In this document: piece by piece, positions 30,592 to 40,677 of the stretch
Numbering within the stretch: the first letter of the stretch is position 1
How the letters are laid out: each line of letters opens with the position of its first letter
NCBI GenBank assembly: GCA_905221605.1
Contig: CAJNDS010000085.1
Location: 171,468 to 235,467, forward strand
Length of the DNA stretch: 64,000 nt
DNA from: Symbiodinium natans
Taxonomy: Eukaryota > Sar > Dinophyceae > Suessiales > Symbiodiniaceae
Direction of reading: 5' to 3'
Translations under genes and position numbers: made by a program
The notes under the pieces: model-generated
Seen by the model: only the letters and a program-made list of their open reading frames with translations
The model's database searches: none
Told to the model about the DNA's origin: nothing

Positions 30592-31932
30592 TTACCTGAG
30601 GGCTGTAGCTGTGGCGCCTCTCTGTGAATTGCGTATGACCTTCCTCATTGCATGGCGGCACTTGGCAAGCATTGATCGTTTCGATTTCAGCCGGGGCTCC
30701 CCAGTTGCTGCAACCAGCAGCATGGCCCAAGCAAGAATGTGAGATACAGCAGCCGTGAATGCGGCACTCCCCTCACGCTTCACCAAGCTCGCATTGGCCA
30801 CCACCCTGGCTCAAATAAACTCTTTCTTTAGATGTCATATGATGTCATGTGCAGCATGTGCGCCAGGACGAACGGTTTGCATACGCGACCAATGGCGAAA
30901 TCATGACCTGCCGGTGAGCTTTGGGGCGCCAAAGAAACAACAATCCAGTGCTCCGAGGCAAGCGAAATTGGCGCACAGGCCCAAAGATCATGAAATGCGT
31001 GGAACACGGCTTTCACGCCTCCACTAAAGGATACTCCACAATCAACCTTCACGAAGCTCTTCCTCCAGGAGACTGAGAACTTGAGTGGGCTGGTCCGATG
31101 CGGACCCAGCGCAGTCTGTCAGAGACCATTGGTAGTCTTGTTGCAAAGACCCGATCGCCAGCCACAAGGAGCGACCCGCTTCCATGCCCTCAGGTAGGGT
31201 GGGACTCCAAGAGTTCGGTCGATCGGCACCATCGTTGCAAGACCGACGAACTTTTCCATCAGCTTGCAAAGCGGAAGCAGGTGACACGCATCCAACATAG
31301 CCAAGGCGACGCAAAGGCGATCAAAGAACTTGCGAACGACCGACTCCACAGGTGCCTGCATGGGGATGTCAATCAAGAATTCCTCCTCGGCACTGGGCGC
31401 CAAGAGCGACGCCAACATTTGAGAGTCCGTGCGAGGCCGGCGCCTCTCCGCAAAAGCCACCTCATCAGCTTCGGAAGTGCGGACACGCCAGCTGAACCAA
31501 CGCATGTGATCAGACGACACAGAATCTTTCACTGCAGAGAGAAAAGCGCGCGAAGGCATGATGTCGGGTACTTGCCTTGGAAGTCCTGACCAACTTATTA
31601 ATGTCCGCGGCATCCAGCGACTTCTTGGGAACAGCAGTGCCCGGACTAGGCGTTGCAATGGCATTCGAACCAGCCGGGCTGACCTGACTGATGCATTCCT
31701 TCACGACACGACGCAAGGATGCAGCTTCTGGGGTGAAGAGCGGTGCGGCCGGATCACTGCCCGCAGGGCGTCCCAAGACTGACACAAGAAAGGGCTCCAA
31801 ATGCTCAAGACTGGGAATGGCATGAGCGAGCAGCGATATGGTCTTAAAACCGCCACGTGCCAGCCTATTCTTGACTGTGTCAGGAACTGCCCACGCCTGA
31901 AGCTCAGTAAAGTAGTCTTCCTGTAATGTCAT
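30592..31932 (-). pseudogene. Unknown gene or element remnant, frameshifted
   Basis: The best part is a minus-strand frame from ATG at 31932 (MTLQEDYFTELQAWAVPDTV) to about 31,580. Near 31,560-31,590 coding character passes to the frame running to about 31,119 (PSRAFLSAVKDSVSSDHMRW, and an acidic stretch SAEEEFLIDIPMQ), which implies a frameshift. A further open stretch at 30,804-30,592 (SAAFTAAVSHILAWAMLLVA) lies on the same strand and may be more of it. The first segment has a helix-turn-helix-like feel (VKNRLARGGFKTISLLAHAI). I recognise no family. Multicopy dinoflagellate retroelement ORFs are one possibility. Confidence 0.4.
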
Positions 31933-32103
31933 GCTGTTGTCTTGACCGATTTGGAAAGTTGTAACCAGTGATCATGTTATACTGCTGATGTAGTCTCCAA
32001 CTGAAGGGAGCTGAGTCAGGGGAAGTTGGGAGCAAGCTTGTTGTTGTGTGACAGTCTTCCTCTACCTTGCCCCATCAATTGGGTAGGCTGCCTCTTCTTC
32101 GCC

Positions 32104-32830
32104 ATGGCATTGCAAGAGCCCCTTGGCCTGGAGAACCTGCAGCCTCCTCCATTGGTCGCCCCTCCGCTCGTAGCTGGGCGTGAAAACACCTGGATTACGG
32201 CGAGCCATGGCAGTTCAACCCTCCCCTTTGTTGTATCCCGGCCGAGTGCGGATGCGGGGGAAGCTAACTCGATAGTGCTTCTCCTCCCTGGTTGTGGACA
32301 TTTCTATGTGGAGAATATGCACCCACTGCCTTGGCAAGGGGCCATCGAGTATCTGTGGAGCAACCTGGCTTTCAAACGCGACAAGCAGGCTCACCGCCTG
32401 CCTGGATGCTGCCTGACGGTGCTGCCTGGACCAAGGCAGTGTATACAATGGAAATTCTACCGCTCCTACTGGCCGTCCAACGTGATGCGAGCCCTCGCAT
32501 CTCCTTGCCCACATATCTCATGGGCCTTGGCTCTGGAGGAACCATCACCTACCAGATTGCAATTTCCGAGGCCCATGCGACCTTCCGGGCTTGTGTTTGC
32601 ATGGGCCCCATTAGCGGGGCAATCATCGCGTGCCTCCTGTCACAGAAGCCCTTTCCGAAGACTCACACTTTACCGCCTTCAAGGGCTACGGACGCACGCA
32701 GTACCCCTGGGCCCCCGGCCTCACAATCCGCCAGGTGGTTATCGGCAAGGACCCGGAGCATGTGGTGTGGCCTGCATTGCTGAGCGATCCTGATTGGCTG
32801 CTGGCGGACCATATCGAGCTCCCGGAGTAG
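32104..32830 (+). pseudogene. Alpha/beta-hydrolase-like remnant, two frameshifts
   Basis: An ATG at 32104 starts MALQEPLGLENLQPP. The segment runs through IVLLLPGCGHFYVENMHPLP (about 32,272-32,330) and AIEYLWSNLAF. It moves to a second frame near 32,390 with PDGAAWTKAVYT and MGLGSGGTITYQIAI (about 32,520-32,565), and to a third near 32,630 with HFTAFKGYGRTQYPWAPG, ending at a stop at 32830. The LLLPGCGH strand-loop and the GLGSGG turn suggest an alpha/beta-hydrolase fold, but the nucleophile motif is not a clean GxSxG. Both frame changes equal one missing base. Degraded relatives lie at 42.75-45.15 kb. Confidence 0.5.
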
Positions 32831-33342
32831 TCGTCGGGGCAGGGTAGAGAGTGCCTTCCTTTTTCCATTTTAATCGATTTATGCGCGCCGGCCCTTGTGT
32901 TGCCGCTACAAACAGACCAGCAACCGAGGTACGCCTGCATTCTGGTGCTACTACTGTGCACGGACAAAGTAAAGGATGCCATCGTCTCCAGGTCATTGCT
33001 TTGTACATGCAGCACATTGCAGCCACAAGTAACAGCCACCTGCGATGACACGCTGCATCCCTTTTCAGGTTGCGCGTTGGATGTGCCCTGGCTCAAGCTA
33101 AGGGTGGCTGGCTGACTGAACGAGGAACCCATTGTGTAGAGGGTTGTAACGCTCCTGACTGGTTTTTTCTCGCCTTTCTGCTTCTTCTCTCCTGTGTGCT
33201 GTGCTTTTTGTTTGGTCCTCCCTTTCCTTGAGTCCCTCCCTAGTTTTTGTAAGGGCTTTCCAGGGATCTTGGTGTCTGGAGGTTGCCTCGTGGTTCTCCG
33301 CTGCCTGTGGGGTAGTCACATGAGTTTGGCCTGCCATGTTCG
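32831..33342. other. Intergenic, no gene seen
   Basis: About 510 bp with a T-rich stretch at 33,160-33,240 and no supported ORF. A 5' flank of the following ORF would lie here. No promoter motif is recognisable. Confidence 0.5.
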
Positions 33343-34782
33343 GTGAGTGATGCCATGGAGTCGTATGCCTGTCAACCGTACGCAATCCGGGTTGGAGCGC
33401 AAGTGCTCCAAGTCCACGTTGCCAGGAGAGGGCAACTCACTGCACTTGCCACTTTAGGGACCAGTGATGTCGCAATGACCAGGCAGATGCAAGCCGGCGT
33501 CATCCTGCCTCACGAACTAGATGCTGCCGGTTGGTGCCGATACTTTCCGCCGGAAATACAACCCTTGTTGTGTCTGGACCATTCTGCCTTTTTGAGAAAC
33601 AGCAACGCCGTCTGCTTCGCCCGGCAACCCACGGTTCGCTGTTTTCTCCTGCATGCATGGAGGCCAGGCATCGGCATCACGCCGCATAGCAGTGCCCTCA
33701 TGGGGCGAGCGGTGTCCACGCACAGTGCTTTGCCTGGTGACGCGATAGACCTTCCCCCTTGGGCGAGTGTTGTCACCGAACAAGGAGCGGGTAGGGAGAC
33801 AGCCCTGTCTCCCGGGCCCTGGCAAACACCATCACCTAATCCACCTAGGGTCTGCTGGCCGGATAATAGTCCTCGCCCTCCCATACCGCCGATTCCTCCA
33901 CGTGTTGGAGAATACCCAGTGGGTGAGGTCAGTAGGATCGAGCCGCGAATTCCACATGGGAGGCCACCTCCCGCGCCAGTTGCAGCCGACCTGCCACCTT
34001 GGCAGGTCCCTAGCCACCCAGGTCCACAGGTCCTTGCGGCGACCGCAATGCAGGCTATATGCCAGCTTCGCACTCTCAGTGCTGACCATGCGCCGGGGCC
34101 TCAGGAGCCTGAGGATCTCGCGCAGGCACTAGAAAGTAATCAGAATTTCCCTGAGCCCACCCCTAGCGGCGTACTGCCATTGAAACTGGCCTCGGGAGCC
34201 ATTTCCGGCGAACCGCCTGAGCCGCAAGGTCTCCACCCAGAGATTGACTACAATGCATTACTCGGCTGCCTACTTCCACAGCTCCGGGCTGCTGAGTCCG
34301 CAGGAGCCCATGTCCTGCTCTTAGTCACGGATAGTCGCTGCTTCTTGTCTATTCCGCACTTCCCCTACTTTGTCCGGCATTTGGTAGCACGCATGCAGTG
34401 GGAAGGCCCGTTTAAGGAGAGGTGGTTTCCCATCTTGGTTAACACCAAGGAAGCGGGGCTAGCTTCTGTGCACTTTACGTGGGCGGGGCCCGAAATTCTG
34501 GCAGTCCTCAGAGTCCTTGCGCCAGGGGTGGTCTTGATGTTGCTTGACCATGACACCTTGTTCACTGCCAGGTGGGAAGCAGAAGAGCTGCGAAGGTTTG
34601 CAGTCCTCGATCTACTGCCCAATACCCTCTCGACGGAGTCACTGGGCAGCATGGAAGTCGAGACGGACGAGACACAGCCCTGTGGCTCGCTTCCAGCCTC
34701 GCCGTGGAGTTGCTCGCCGGACGGGTCCATACCGTGTGGGGCCCGGTATGTGTTTTTGAAACACGGCTGTTTGGGGCGGTAG
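33343..34782 (+). CDS. Unknown 479-residue protein, first ORF of the intronless array
   Basis: The frame opens with an ATG at 33343 or 33355 and has no stop for 479 codons. The N-terminal part (codons 1-130) looks globular, the middle (about 135-300) is Pro-rich and disordered-looking, and the C-terminal part (about 320-450) is globular with SAGAHVLLLVTDSRCFLSIP and LAPGVVLMLLDHDTLFTARW. The DHD in the last segment resembles the DxD-type acidic motif of nucleotide-sugar transferases, but there is too little else to call one. The last 40 or so codons may be out of the original frame, since another frame stays open past 34,780. No intron is evident. Confidence 0.6.
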   Translation: MSDAMESYACQPYAIRVGAQVLQVHVARRGQLTALATLGTSDVAMTRQMQAGVILPHELDAAGWCRYFPPEIQPLLCLDHSAFLRNSNAVCFARQPTVRCFLLHAWRPGIGITPHSSALMGRAVSTHSALPGDAIDLPPWASVVTEQGAGRETALSPGPWQTPSPNPPRVCWPDNSPRPPIPPIPPRVGEYPVGEVSRIEPRIPHGRPPPAPVAADLPPWQVPSHPGPQVLAATAMQAICQLRTLSADHAPGPQEPEDLAQALESNQNFPEPTPSGVLPLKLASGAISGEPPEPQGLHPEIDYNALLGCLLPQLRAAESAGAHVLLLVTDSRCFLSIPHFPYFVRHLVARMQWEGPFKERWFPILVNTKEAGLASVHFTWAGPEILAVLRVLAPGVVLMLLDHDTLFTARWEAEELRRFAVLDLLPNTLSTESLGSMEVETDETQPCGSLPASPWSCSPDGSIPCGARYVFLKHGCLGR

Positions 34783-35125
34783 GCCCGGAAGGCACCTGTT
34801 TTTCGCTCTTGGTATTTTTTGGGGATTGAATTTTCGTTGCTTGTCGCATGCTTACTTTGTGCTGCTTGGTATTCTTGCCGATTTTCCGTTTTTCCTGCAG
34901 CACTTGTTGGCACGGGACCTGCCATCAGACAAGCAGATTTTGATCTGCACGCCATTTCCTTCGGTTCGAGACAAAAAAGGAGCGACTGAGAATTTTTTGG
35001 AATACACTTGCTTCCTTTGAAATATATTCCTTCTCCGTCCTATTCGGAGCGAATCATCTTTTCGGATGAATATCAGGTGAACGTAACGGACCGCATGTCT
35101 CAAACGATCGCCAAACTCAATTGGC
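34783..35125 (+). other. T-rich spacer or intron between array ORFs
   Basis: About 340 bp with lower GC than its flanks and T-rich runs. It could be an intron or an insertion joining the flanking ORFs. I could not prove splice sites. Confidence 0.35.
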
Positions 35126-38100
35126 ATGGTTTGTGCGTCCGAGGACCAGCTCGAAGCAAATGGGGGATTGGTCCTCTTCTACCCAAATGCTCCGGACGGC
35201 AAACATCCCCGGCCCCCTCGCTTCTGCATCCCTGGCAACGTCGCTAGTGCGGTGACCTCAATTGGTACTGCGTTGAGCCGAGCCCTGCAGCTAGTCATCA
35301 TGCCCAGTGAAGTGCCCACTCCATTGCCTGGTATGCATGAGCAGGTGCCGTTGGACCAGATCCATTATCGGCAATGTCTACGCAACACCCCTCTTGCCGG
35401 GACCACTGCTCACAAGCACTCTGACTTTGTGTTTGCGTGGGCACTTTTAGGAAGATACATACATGAGGTTGCGTGGAAAACGGCCGACCTTACTGCTGGC
35501 CGGCCAGAGCCAGACATCCAGTTTGGCGCCTCCCCAGTCAGGCAGGTCAGAGGGGTCAAAACATGGGGACAAGGCCCATATGAACAGGGATTTCTTCCCT
35601 TGCTCATGGGTTACGGCGGCTCGCACTCCCGTTTGGCAATCCTACCTGGTCCTGACTTATTCATGGCGAACCGATACGCCGAGGTTATACCCCCTCCTTT
35701 TGTGCATGGATATGGTGCCAAAGGCAAAAACATCTTGCCGCAGTGGGGGAGTGTGGTACGGCTGCCTACTCTACCCGAGTCGGTCTGGGGCAACGGGGAC
35801 ACCGTCCCTCTGTGGGCCTCTGTTGGGAAAAAGGGCAGTGGACCAGTGCGGCTCCAGCTCTTCCCTGGGGTCCTCATGTTTTGGAAGAAAGATGCCCTAT
35901 CTTCCTGCAGGGCCACCCCGAAATGGCGCAGTCGACCCAATACCCCAACTGGGCCGCTTGCTCTTCTTGCTGCCGCTGCGCATGCTTGGCTGGCCCAGGC
36001 GGATCTGCCGTGGCCTCTCTTCGCCGCAGACATAAAGGTCACGCCGTTGGGCCTCAGTCAATACTGGGATGATGGACTAGCCATGCGTGTGCAACAAGCC
36101 CTGGCAGCCTTTGCCTTTCCTGCCTACCAGTACCCGCCTCCAAAGCCTCGCCTAACCCCCTCAGGGGAATGTCGGTCGCTCTTCATTAGCGGGATGAATG
36201 GGAAGGCCGAGAATACGCCCCCCACTGTGTCGGGTAGCATCATTCACACAGCCAATTCCTATGCACTCACTGGCTTAGAAATGGAAACAGTCCGGGACAA
36301 CCAGGGCAAAAAGGTCCGATATGAGGACACACAACGCCCGTTGTTGCTTTCGACCAGCGGTAATGCCGCACATGCATTGTTGCTCCTGCCCCAAGCCGCC
36401 CAGCTATGGGCACGTGCTCTGTACCCTCAGGTCGAAGGATGCGGTCTGCCAGCGGCGGTTCGTGCTAGAATCAGCTCGGTAGAAGCCTCCCTGACAATGT
36501 GCCCTGCCCTGGCTCACTTGCACATGCCACATACTGCTGCGCTGACCGCTCTGCATGTGGGCCTCGCCGCGGGTAGAGCTGGCGAGTGCAAACTGTGCGT
36601 TACGGGTTTCTCTGCTGGTTCGTATACGGGCGCTGCTGTGGCTATCGCTTGGCATGAGCGCCAAAAGCTTCCTGACTGCAAGGGCGATTTTGTCCACATC
36701 AAGGCACGTTTGGGCGGCGTTGCCATGCCACGGGCCATGCTGCAATATATCCTGGGTTCGGAATTGCGGCACGCTGTTAGTCTTGTCCATCATGAGAGCG
36801 ACCAGCTTTGTATCTTCCGGCCCAGCCAGGCAGCAAGGACGCAAGCGATTGGCGCGGGAGCGCGTCTCTACTACTTCACTGGACCTGAGTCACTTGGCAG
36901 TGGTGGACACTCTTATGGTCACTTTGTCCACAGTGAAGAGCTATTCCAGCTCACGCCGGGGGATTATGTGCATAAGGAATTGACTAAAAAGATTTGCGGC
37001 TTGGCCGACCCCCGGATGGATCGCACAGTGCGAGCAGGTTTGATGGGGGTTGCGTGTGGCTCTGTCCAGCTTTCGGATAAGTCTAAAACTTTCATCAACT
37101 CCGTGCTGGGACGGCAAATCAGACGCCCCGATATGGAGGCTTTTCTCCGGATACCTTCTGCTGAGAAACGGAGCATTGCAAGTCTCCGTGCTGACTGTAC
37201 CCAAGTCCTCCTGACGGATGCCAAGCCGCATCTTGCTGATTTGCCGCCCCCGTATCATGAACTTGGTCCCACGATGAAACTAGTTTTGGGTATGTGGCTC
37301 CCCCACCTGTCGTTAGAGCGCCTGGTTGACATGCTGGGTTATCAGTTTTTAGCCATGGCCTCGGAAGCAGAAATCGAGGAGGAGCCCTCGGAACAGTATC
37401 ACTACCCAGAGCAAGCTGCGGTCAAGCGGGCCGCCACCCCTGTGGCGATAAAGCCCGGCACGCATACATGGCCAATCTGCCTTCTCCATCGAGTTTACCC
37501 AAGGGCATCGGTCATGCTCCTTACACCGGAGTTGGCGGATGTCCCTGACTGGGCTAAAAAGTGGTTTGCTGTCGCTGGTAAAGTGCCGGCCAAGGGCACT
37601 GCTTTGCTGGTTACCTTGAGAGAAGACAAGGGGGATGTGGCCTACCCAGGCATGTTTATAGAGCTCCTTGCCCCGAAGAAGCTTTTCACCGGCCCTGGAG
37701 AAAGTAAGGCCATGCAGCCAGTCAATATAACCATTGCCCTGCTCTTGACTGATGAACAGCACAACCAATTCGCGCAACGACCCTCACTGCCGAGAGTCAG
37801 CCAGCTTGAGGTTCTGCCCGGAGGAGCCTCTACCCCGCTTTGGGATGCTCTGTTACACATGCCTAGGGAAAGGCAGCATGTTGCATTGGGCGTTCCGCTA
37901 GAAGACTCGCCTCTTGATGCCATCCGGCAGCCACAGTGGTTGCCGGGCTTTCTCACAGATTTAGTCTTCAGAGGCAAGCACGAAACGCAAGCTGCGCAGG
38001 CATCGCTTACTGCGGGTCCGGGGGCTTCCAACCCCTTGCAAAGCTTCCTCAACCTTTGGCTTGCGGAGGAACAATCCTATCGCAAAGAATGGACGCCGAC

Positions 38101-38347
38101 GTTGCTGAGTGGCGTGTTAGCTACGCTGCCTGACTCTCCGCTGCCCGGCCAAGAGGACGCCCGGACTCCTGCGCTGTGGCACGCGGAGTGTCTACGCCTG
38201 TCCCATGACTCGTTGAGCAACGAGCACGATCCGAGGACTCGAGCCAGCATCTTTGCGCTCGCGGTTGGTCCCGCCTTCCTTACGTGCCTCTGTGATACCT
38301 TTTGGGGGGCGGACGGACACCTGGCAGCGCTGCTGGGAGCGTGTTAA
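35126..38347 (+). CDS. Unknown 1,073-residue protein with a GFSAG motif
   Basis: This is the longest frame of the array. The start is uncertain: the frame is entered near MVCASEDQLEANGGLVLFYP. Residues 1-300 are unassigned (including HSDFVFAWALLGRYIHEVAW). A segment around residues 350-640 resembles an alpha/beta-hydrolase, with VTGFSAGSYTGAA at about residues 493-503. GxSxG is the lipase/esterase nucleophile elbow, preceded as expected by a hydrophobic strand and followed by a helix. Candidate Asp and His partners exist but cannot be assigned by eye. Residues 700-1,073 are unassigned. Coding similarity probably continues past the stop in the next ORF, because a frame change at the six-G run near 38,306 would join them. 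No introns, signal peptide or membrane segments stand out. Confidence 0.65.
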   Translation: MVCASEDQLEANGGLVLFYPNAPDGKHPRPPRFCIPGNVASAVTSIGTALSRALQLVIMPSEVPTPLPGMHEQVPLDQIHYRQCLRNTPLAGTTAHKHSDFVFAWALLGRYIHEVAWKTADLTAGRPEPDIQFGASPVRQVRGVKTWGQGPYEQGFLPLLMGYGGSHSRLAILPGPDLFMANRYAEVIPPPFVHGYGAKGKNILPQWGSVVRLPTLPESVWGNGDTVPLWASVGKKGSGPVRLQLFPGVLMFWKKDALSSCRATPKWRSRPNTPTGPLALLAAAAHAWLAQADLPWPLFAADIKVTPLGLSQYWDDGLAMRVQQALAAFAFPAYQYPPPKPRLTPSGECRSLFISGMNGKAENTPPTVSGSIIHTANSYALTGLEMETVRDNQGKKVRYEDTQRPLLLSTSGNAAHALLLLPQAAQLWARALYPQVEGCGLPAAVRARISSVEASLTMCPALAHLHMPHTAALTALHVGLAAGRAGECKLCVTGFSAGSYTGAAVAIAWHERQKLPDCKGDFVHIKARLGGVAMPRAMLQYILGSELRHAVSLVHHESDQLCIFRPSQAARTQAIGAGARLYYFTGPESLGSGGHSYGHFVHSEELFQLTPGDYVHKELTKKICGLADPRMDRTVRAGLMGVACGSVQLSDKSKTFINSVLGRQIRRPDMEAFLRIPSAEKRSIASLRADCTQVLLTDAKPHLADLPPPYHELGPTMKLVLGMWLPHLSLERLVDMLGYQFLAMASEAEIEEEPSEQYHYPEQAAVKRAATPVAIKPGTHTWPICLLHRVYPRASVMLLTPELADVPDWAKKWFAVAGKVPAKGTALLVTLREDKGDVAYPGMFIELLAPKKLFTGPGESKAMQPVNITIALLLTDEQHNQFAQRPSLPRVSQLEVLPGGASTPLWDALLHMPRERQHVALGVPLEDSPLDAIRQPQWLPGFLTDLVFRGKHETQAAQASLTAGPGASNPLQSFLNLWLAEEQSYRKEWTPTLLSGVLATLPDSPLPGQEDARTPALWHAECLRLSHDSLSNEHDPRTRASIFALAVGPAFLTCLCDTFWGADGHLAALLGAC

Positions 38348-39515
38348 CCGTCTAAAGGATGTTGAGTTGCTCCTCCGAGATGAAGCCCAGCAATTGGGCA
38401 CGCCTGGTTCCAACACCATTCTGGCGCACATCAAGCATGCACTTGATGTCATGATTGGCGACCACAGACAGCCCGCTGGAGGATCGCGACCCAATTACCA
38501 CTTCGTCACGGAGTTGTTGGAGCAAAAGATTTGTGGCCTCAATGCGGTCCCTGCCGACCTCCACACGCCAGCCACCTTGCCTGCGGCCCTTTTGCGGCAA
38601 ACGGCCCAAAGTTCCGGCCCGTGGAAAAAGGGACAAGGCGAGATGCCCTCTTGGGGCAAGCCCCACCGTTCCTCTGGAGCGTCTGAGGTATTGTTCTCAG
38701 CGGTCTCGATGCTGGAATCGATTCTCTGTATGAGCATCGTCAAACCGAAGCAAGCCGAGACAGTCATGCAGGCCGCCGGGCTGAAGGCCATTGTCGGACC
38801 GGCTGTCAACCTCTCGCTCTGTTCATCCATGCGCCTCCCTCCTGAGATTGCTGCCATTCTATACGCATGTCGGTACTCGGAGGCGTGCCGCTTCGAGCTG
38901 ATAGGCAGGGTCCCTCGGCTACGTATGCCACCAGGTCCCACGATGCAGCACCTGCTCGGGCGGCCACTGCGTAGCCTTGCAGGCAGGTGGATGGAAACGT
39001 GTCGATGGGTACGGGTGCAAGATCAGGATGAGACCCAAACCAAAATAGGCAGAAGCTACGACCTCAGCATGGTCCTGGCGGACATTGTGCTCACTTTTGG
39101 GCACCAGGTCTATCCTGACTCCCCTATCGGGATGGTCTCTCAGTATGCCAGGATTGTTACCCAAATGAAGTTTATGCTGCAGTTGAGTCTCCCCGCAGAC
39201 CCACTGGGCGATGACGATATGAGCCTACTTGAAGCCTGCCAAACCGCGGAAGACTTCCCGCTGACTGGCGCGCCCAACACTTGGAGCCTTGTGACGTTTC
39301 GGACCTTCCTCATGAATCGCATAGGGTCCCTTAAACGCTTCTTCGGCGCTATCACCACGGCCTGCTCCACTGGCCCCACATTTGGGATATGTGTCTTTGT
39401 GACATGTCGGGCTTCTGGATTCCTGTTGAGGCAGGGTTTGCCCGAGCCACCTCCTCCTTCACGAGAGGGCTTGGGGCTTTGGTTTTCGTGGCACCGCACT
39501 ACTCTGATGGTATAG
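38253..39515 (+). CDS. Probable continuation of the preceding ORF after a frameshift
   Basis: Opens upstream of the previous stop. The natural-looking sequence begins at DTWQRCWERVNRLKDVELLL (about 38,313), just after the G6 run. The body (to about 39,380) has helix-rich segments such as NTILAHIKHALDVM and MVSQYARIVTQMKFMLQL. No family is recognised. Near 39,390 coding character moves to another frame, so the last 40 or so codons are probably not original. Confidence 0.5.
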   Translation: MRSRLVPPSLRASVIPFGGRTDTWQRCWERVNRLKDVELLLRDEAQQLGTPGSNTILAHIKHALDVMIGDHRQPAGGSRPNYHFVTELLEQKICGLNAVPADLHTPATLPAALLRQTAQSSGPWKKGQGEMPSWGKPHRSSGASEVLFSAVSMLESILCMSIVKPKQAETVMQAAGLKAIVGPAVNLSLCSSMRLPPEIAAILYACRYSEACRFELIGRVPRLRMPPGPTMQHLLGRPLRSLAGRWMETCRWVRVQDQDETQTKIGRSYDLSMVLADIVLTFGHQVYPDSPIGMVSQYARIVTQMKFMLQLSLPADPLGDDDMSLLEACQTAEDFPLTGAPNTWSLVTFRTFLMNRIGSLKRFFGAITTACSTGPTFGICVFVTCRASGFLLRQGLPEPPPPSREGLGLWFSWHRTTLMV

Positions 39516-40157
39516 GTGCATGCTTCCAAATGGCATCCTCCGCAACCGGGGGCCTAATTGAATGCGCTGAATATGTGCGCACACAAGCCAGCTTGTGGAG
39601 CATGGATGGCCCTGGCATTGCAACGGCATTACCGAGAACGGACAGTAGCCAGCATCGTGCTGCCTGCGGAACGCAAAGTTGGGCTGGACCTCTTTGGAAC
39701 ACCACCCCTGCATCAAGCGTGGGCTTTGAAGGCCACCTGGGGAGATAAGCGGGAGGTTTTTTACCGCACACTTCAGCAAGAAGGATGGGCGAGTCCCTCT
39801 TTCACCTCCAACTCCTACTCGGGCACCATTGTTAGTCTGCAAACGCGCGGCTTCGTCCTGGAGCCCCTGCCCAATGCTGTGTATTGTGTCCCCTTCCAGC
39901 CGGTGAGGGAAGGAGATGGGGTCGCCCAGTACCTCACCTGCTTGCTAGGGGACACCAGCATTCGGATGCCGCCCAAGCGGGGATCGGCTCAACGCGCTGA
40001 CCCGGCTTTCGAACACAAGGCCGGCATACTGCGAGCCCCCCGTGGTTTCACCTCCTACCTGTTCGTACGGGTCAGGCTGCCTCCGAAACTGCGATTGATG
40101 TGGACTCTCCGGGAAACAGCCCTGTGCCCGCGGGTTGTTACAGTCCCGACGTGGTAG
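39389..40157 (+). pseudogene. Array segment in two successive frames
   Basis: The frame at 39,389-39,620 (GFWIPVEAGFARATSSFTRG, HYSDGIGACFQMASSATGG) gives way near 39,600 to the frame ending at 40,157. The second reads ERKVGLDLFGTPPLHQAWAL and REVFYRTLQQEGW, and has a segment around RGFVLEPLPNAVYCVPF. Each looks globular and neither has a proper start. A broken single gene is the simplest reading. Assembly errors could also explain it. Confidence 0.4.
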
Positions 40158-40654
40158 TTGCTACTGCAGTCGAGGTTCCTACGCCGCAGCAGTCGCCAGC
40201 CCAAGGCGAGGCTACCACAAACGCGCGCCATGGCGAGCGGTGGGGTACGCCATGGCTCCAGCCTCGGGCCGCGAGGGGCTCCATTGCGGCAGCTGTCAGC
40301 CCGCCTCCGCCAGCTAGACGGGACGTTTCCCGAACCCCTTGCGGCACCCCAACGCGGGAGAGAGGACCACTGACGAAGGAGCCTGCACCGAAAGAGCCTG
40401 CGGTTGTGCCGGCCGCGAGTCCTATTGCTCTGGATGCTTGTGTGACGACTCCCTCTAGTGAAGTTGATCACAGGATCGGAGGGGGTAGCGCCGCCTCGTG
40501 TCCACCCCGTAGTGGCGGCAACCGCCGCCTGGCGTACGACGTCCACCCAGCCCCCGGACACGGCCCACGCACACAGCATCTCCGGATGGGACTAGGACGG
40601 TTGAGGCGTCACAGCCCCCTTGCGCTAAGTCTCCCACGGACTCACTTGGCCTGA
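40058..40654 (+). CDS. Pro/Ala/Arg-rich linker segment of the array
   Basis: From about 40,058 the best frame reads ETAIDVDSPGNSPVPAGCYS, then Pro/Ala/Arg/Thr-rich low-complexity sequence to a stop at 40,654. Such composition stays open in several frames, so the limits are weak. It probably encodes a disordered linker between the globular parts on either side. Confidence 0.35.
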   Translation, partial: PVRTGQAASETAIDVDSPGNSPVPAGCYSPDVVVATAVEVPTPQQSPAQGEATTNARHGERWGTPWLQPRAARGSIAAAVSPPPPARRDVSRTPCGTPTRERGPLTKEPAPKEPAVVPAASPIALDACVTTPSSEVDHRIGGGSAASCPPRSGGNRRLAYDVHPAPGHGPRTQHLRMGLGRLRRHSPLALSLPRTHLA

Positions 40655-40677
40655 CGGAACCAAAATCGGATCTCCCT

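Noticed and set aside
36500-36660. Naming the 1,073-residue ORF a lipase
   Set aside because: Only the GFSAG elbow is visible. The acid and His partners and the core strands cannot be assigned by eye, so only a lipase-type motif is claimed.
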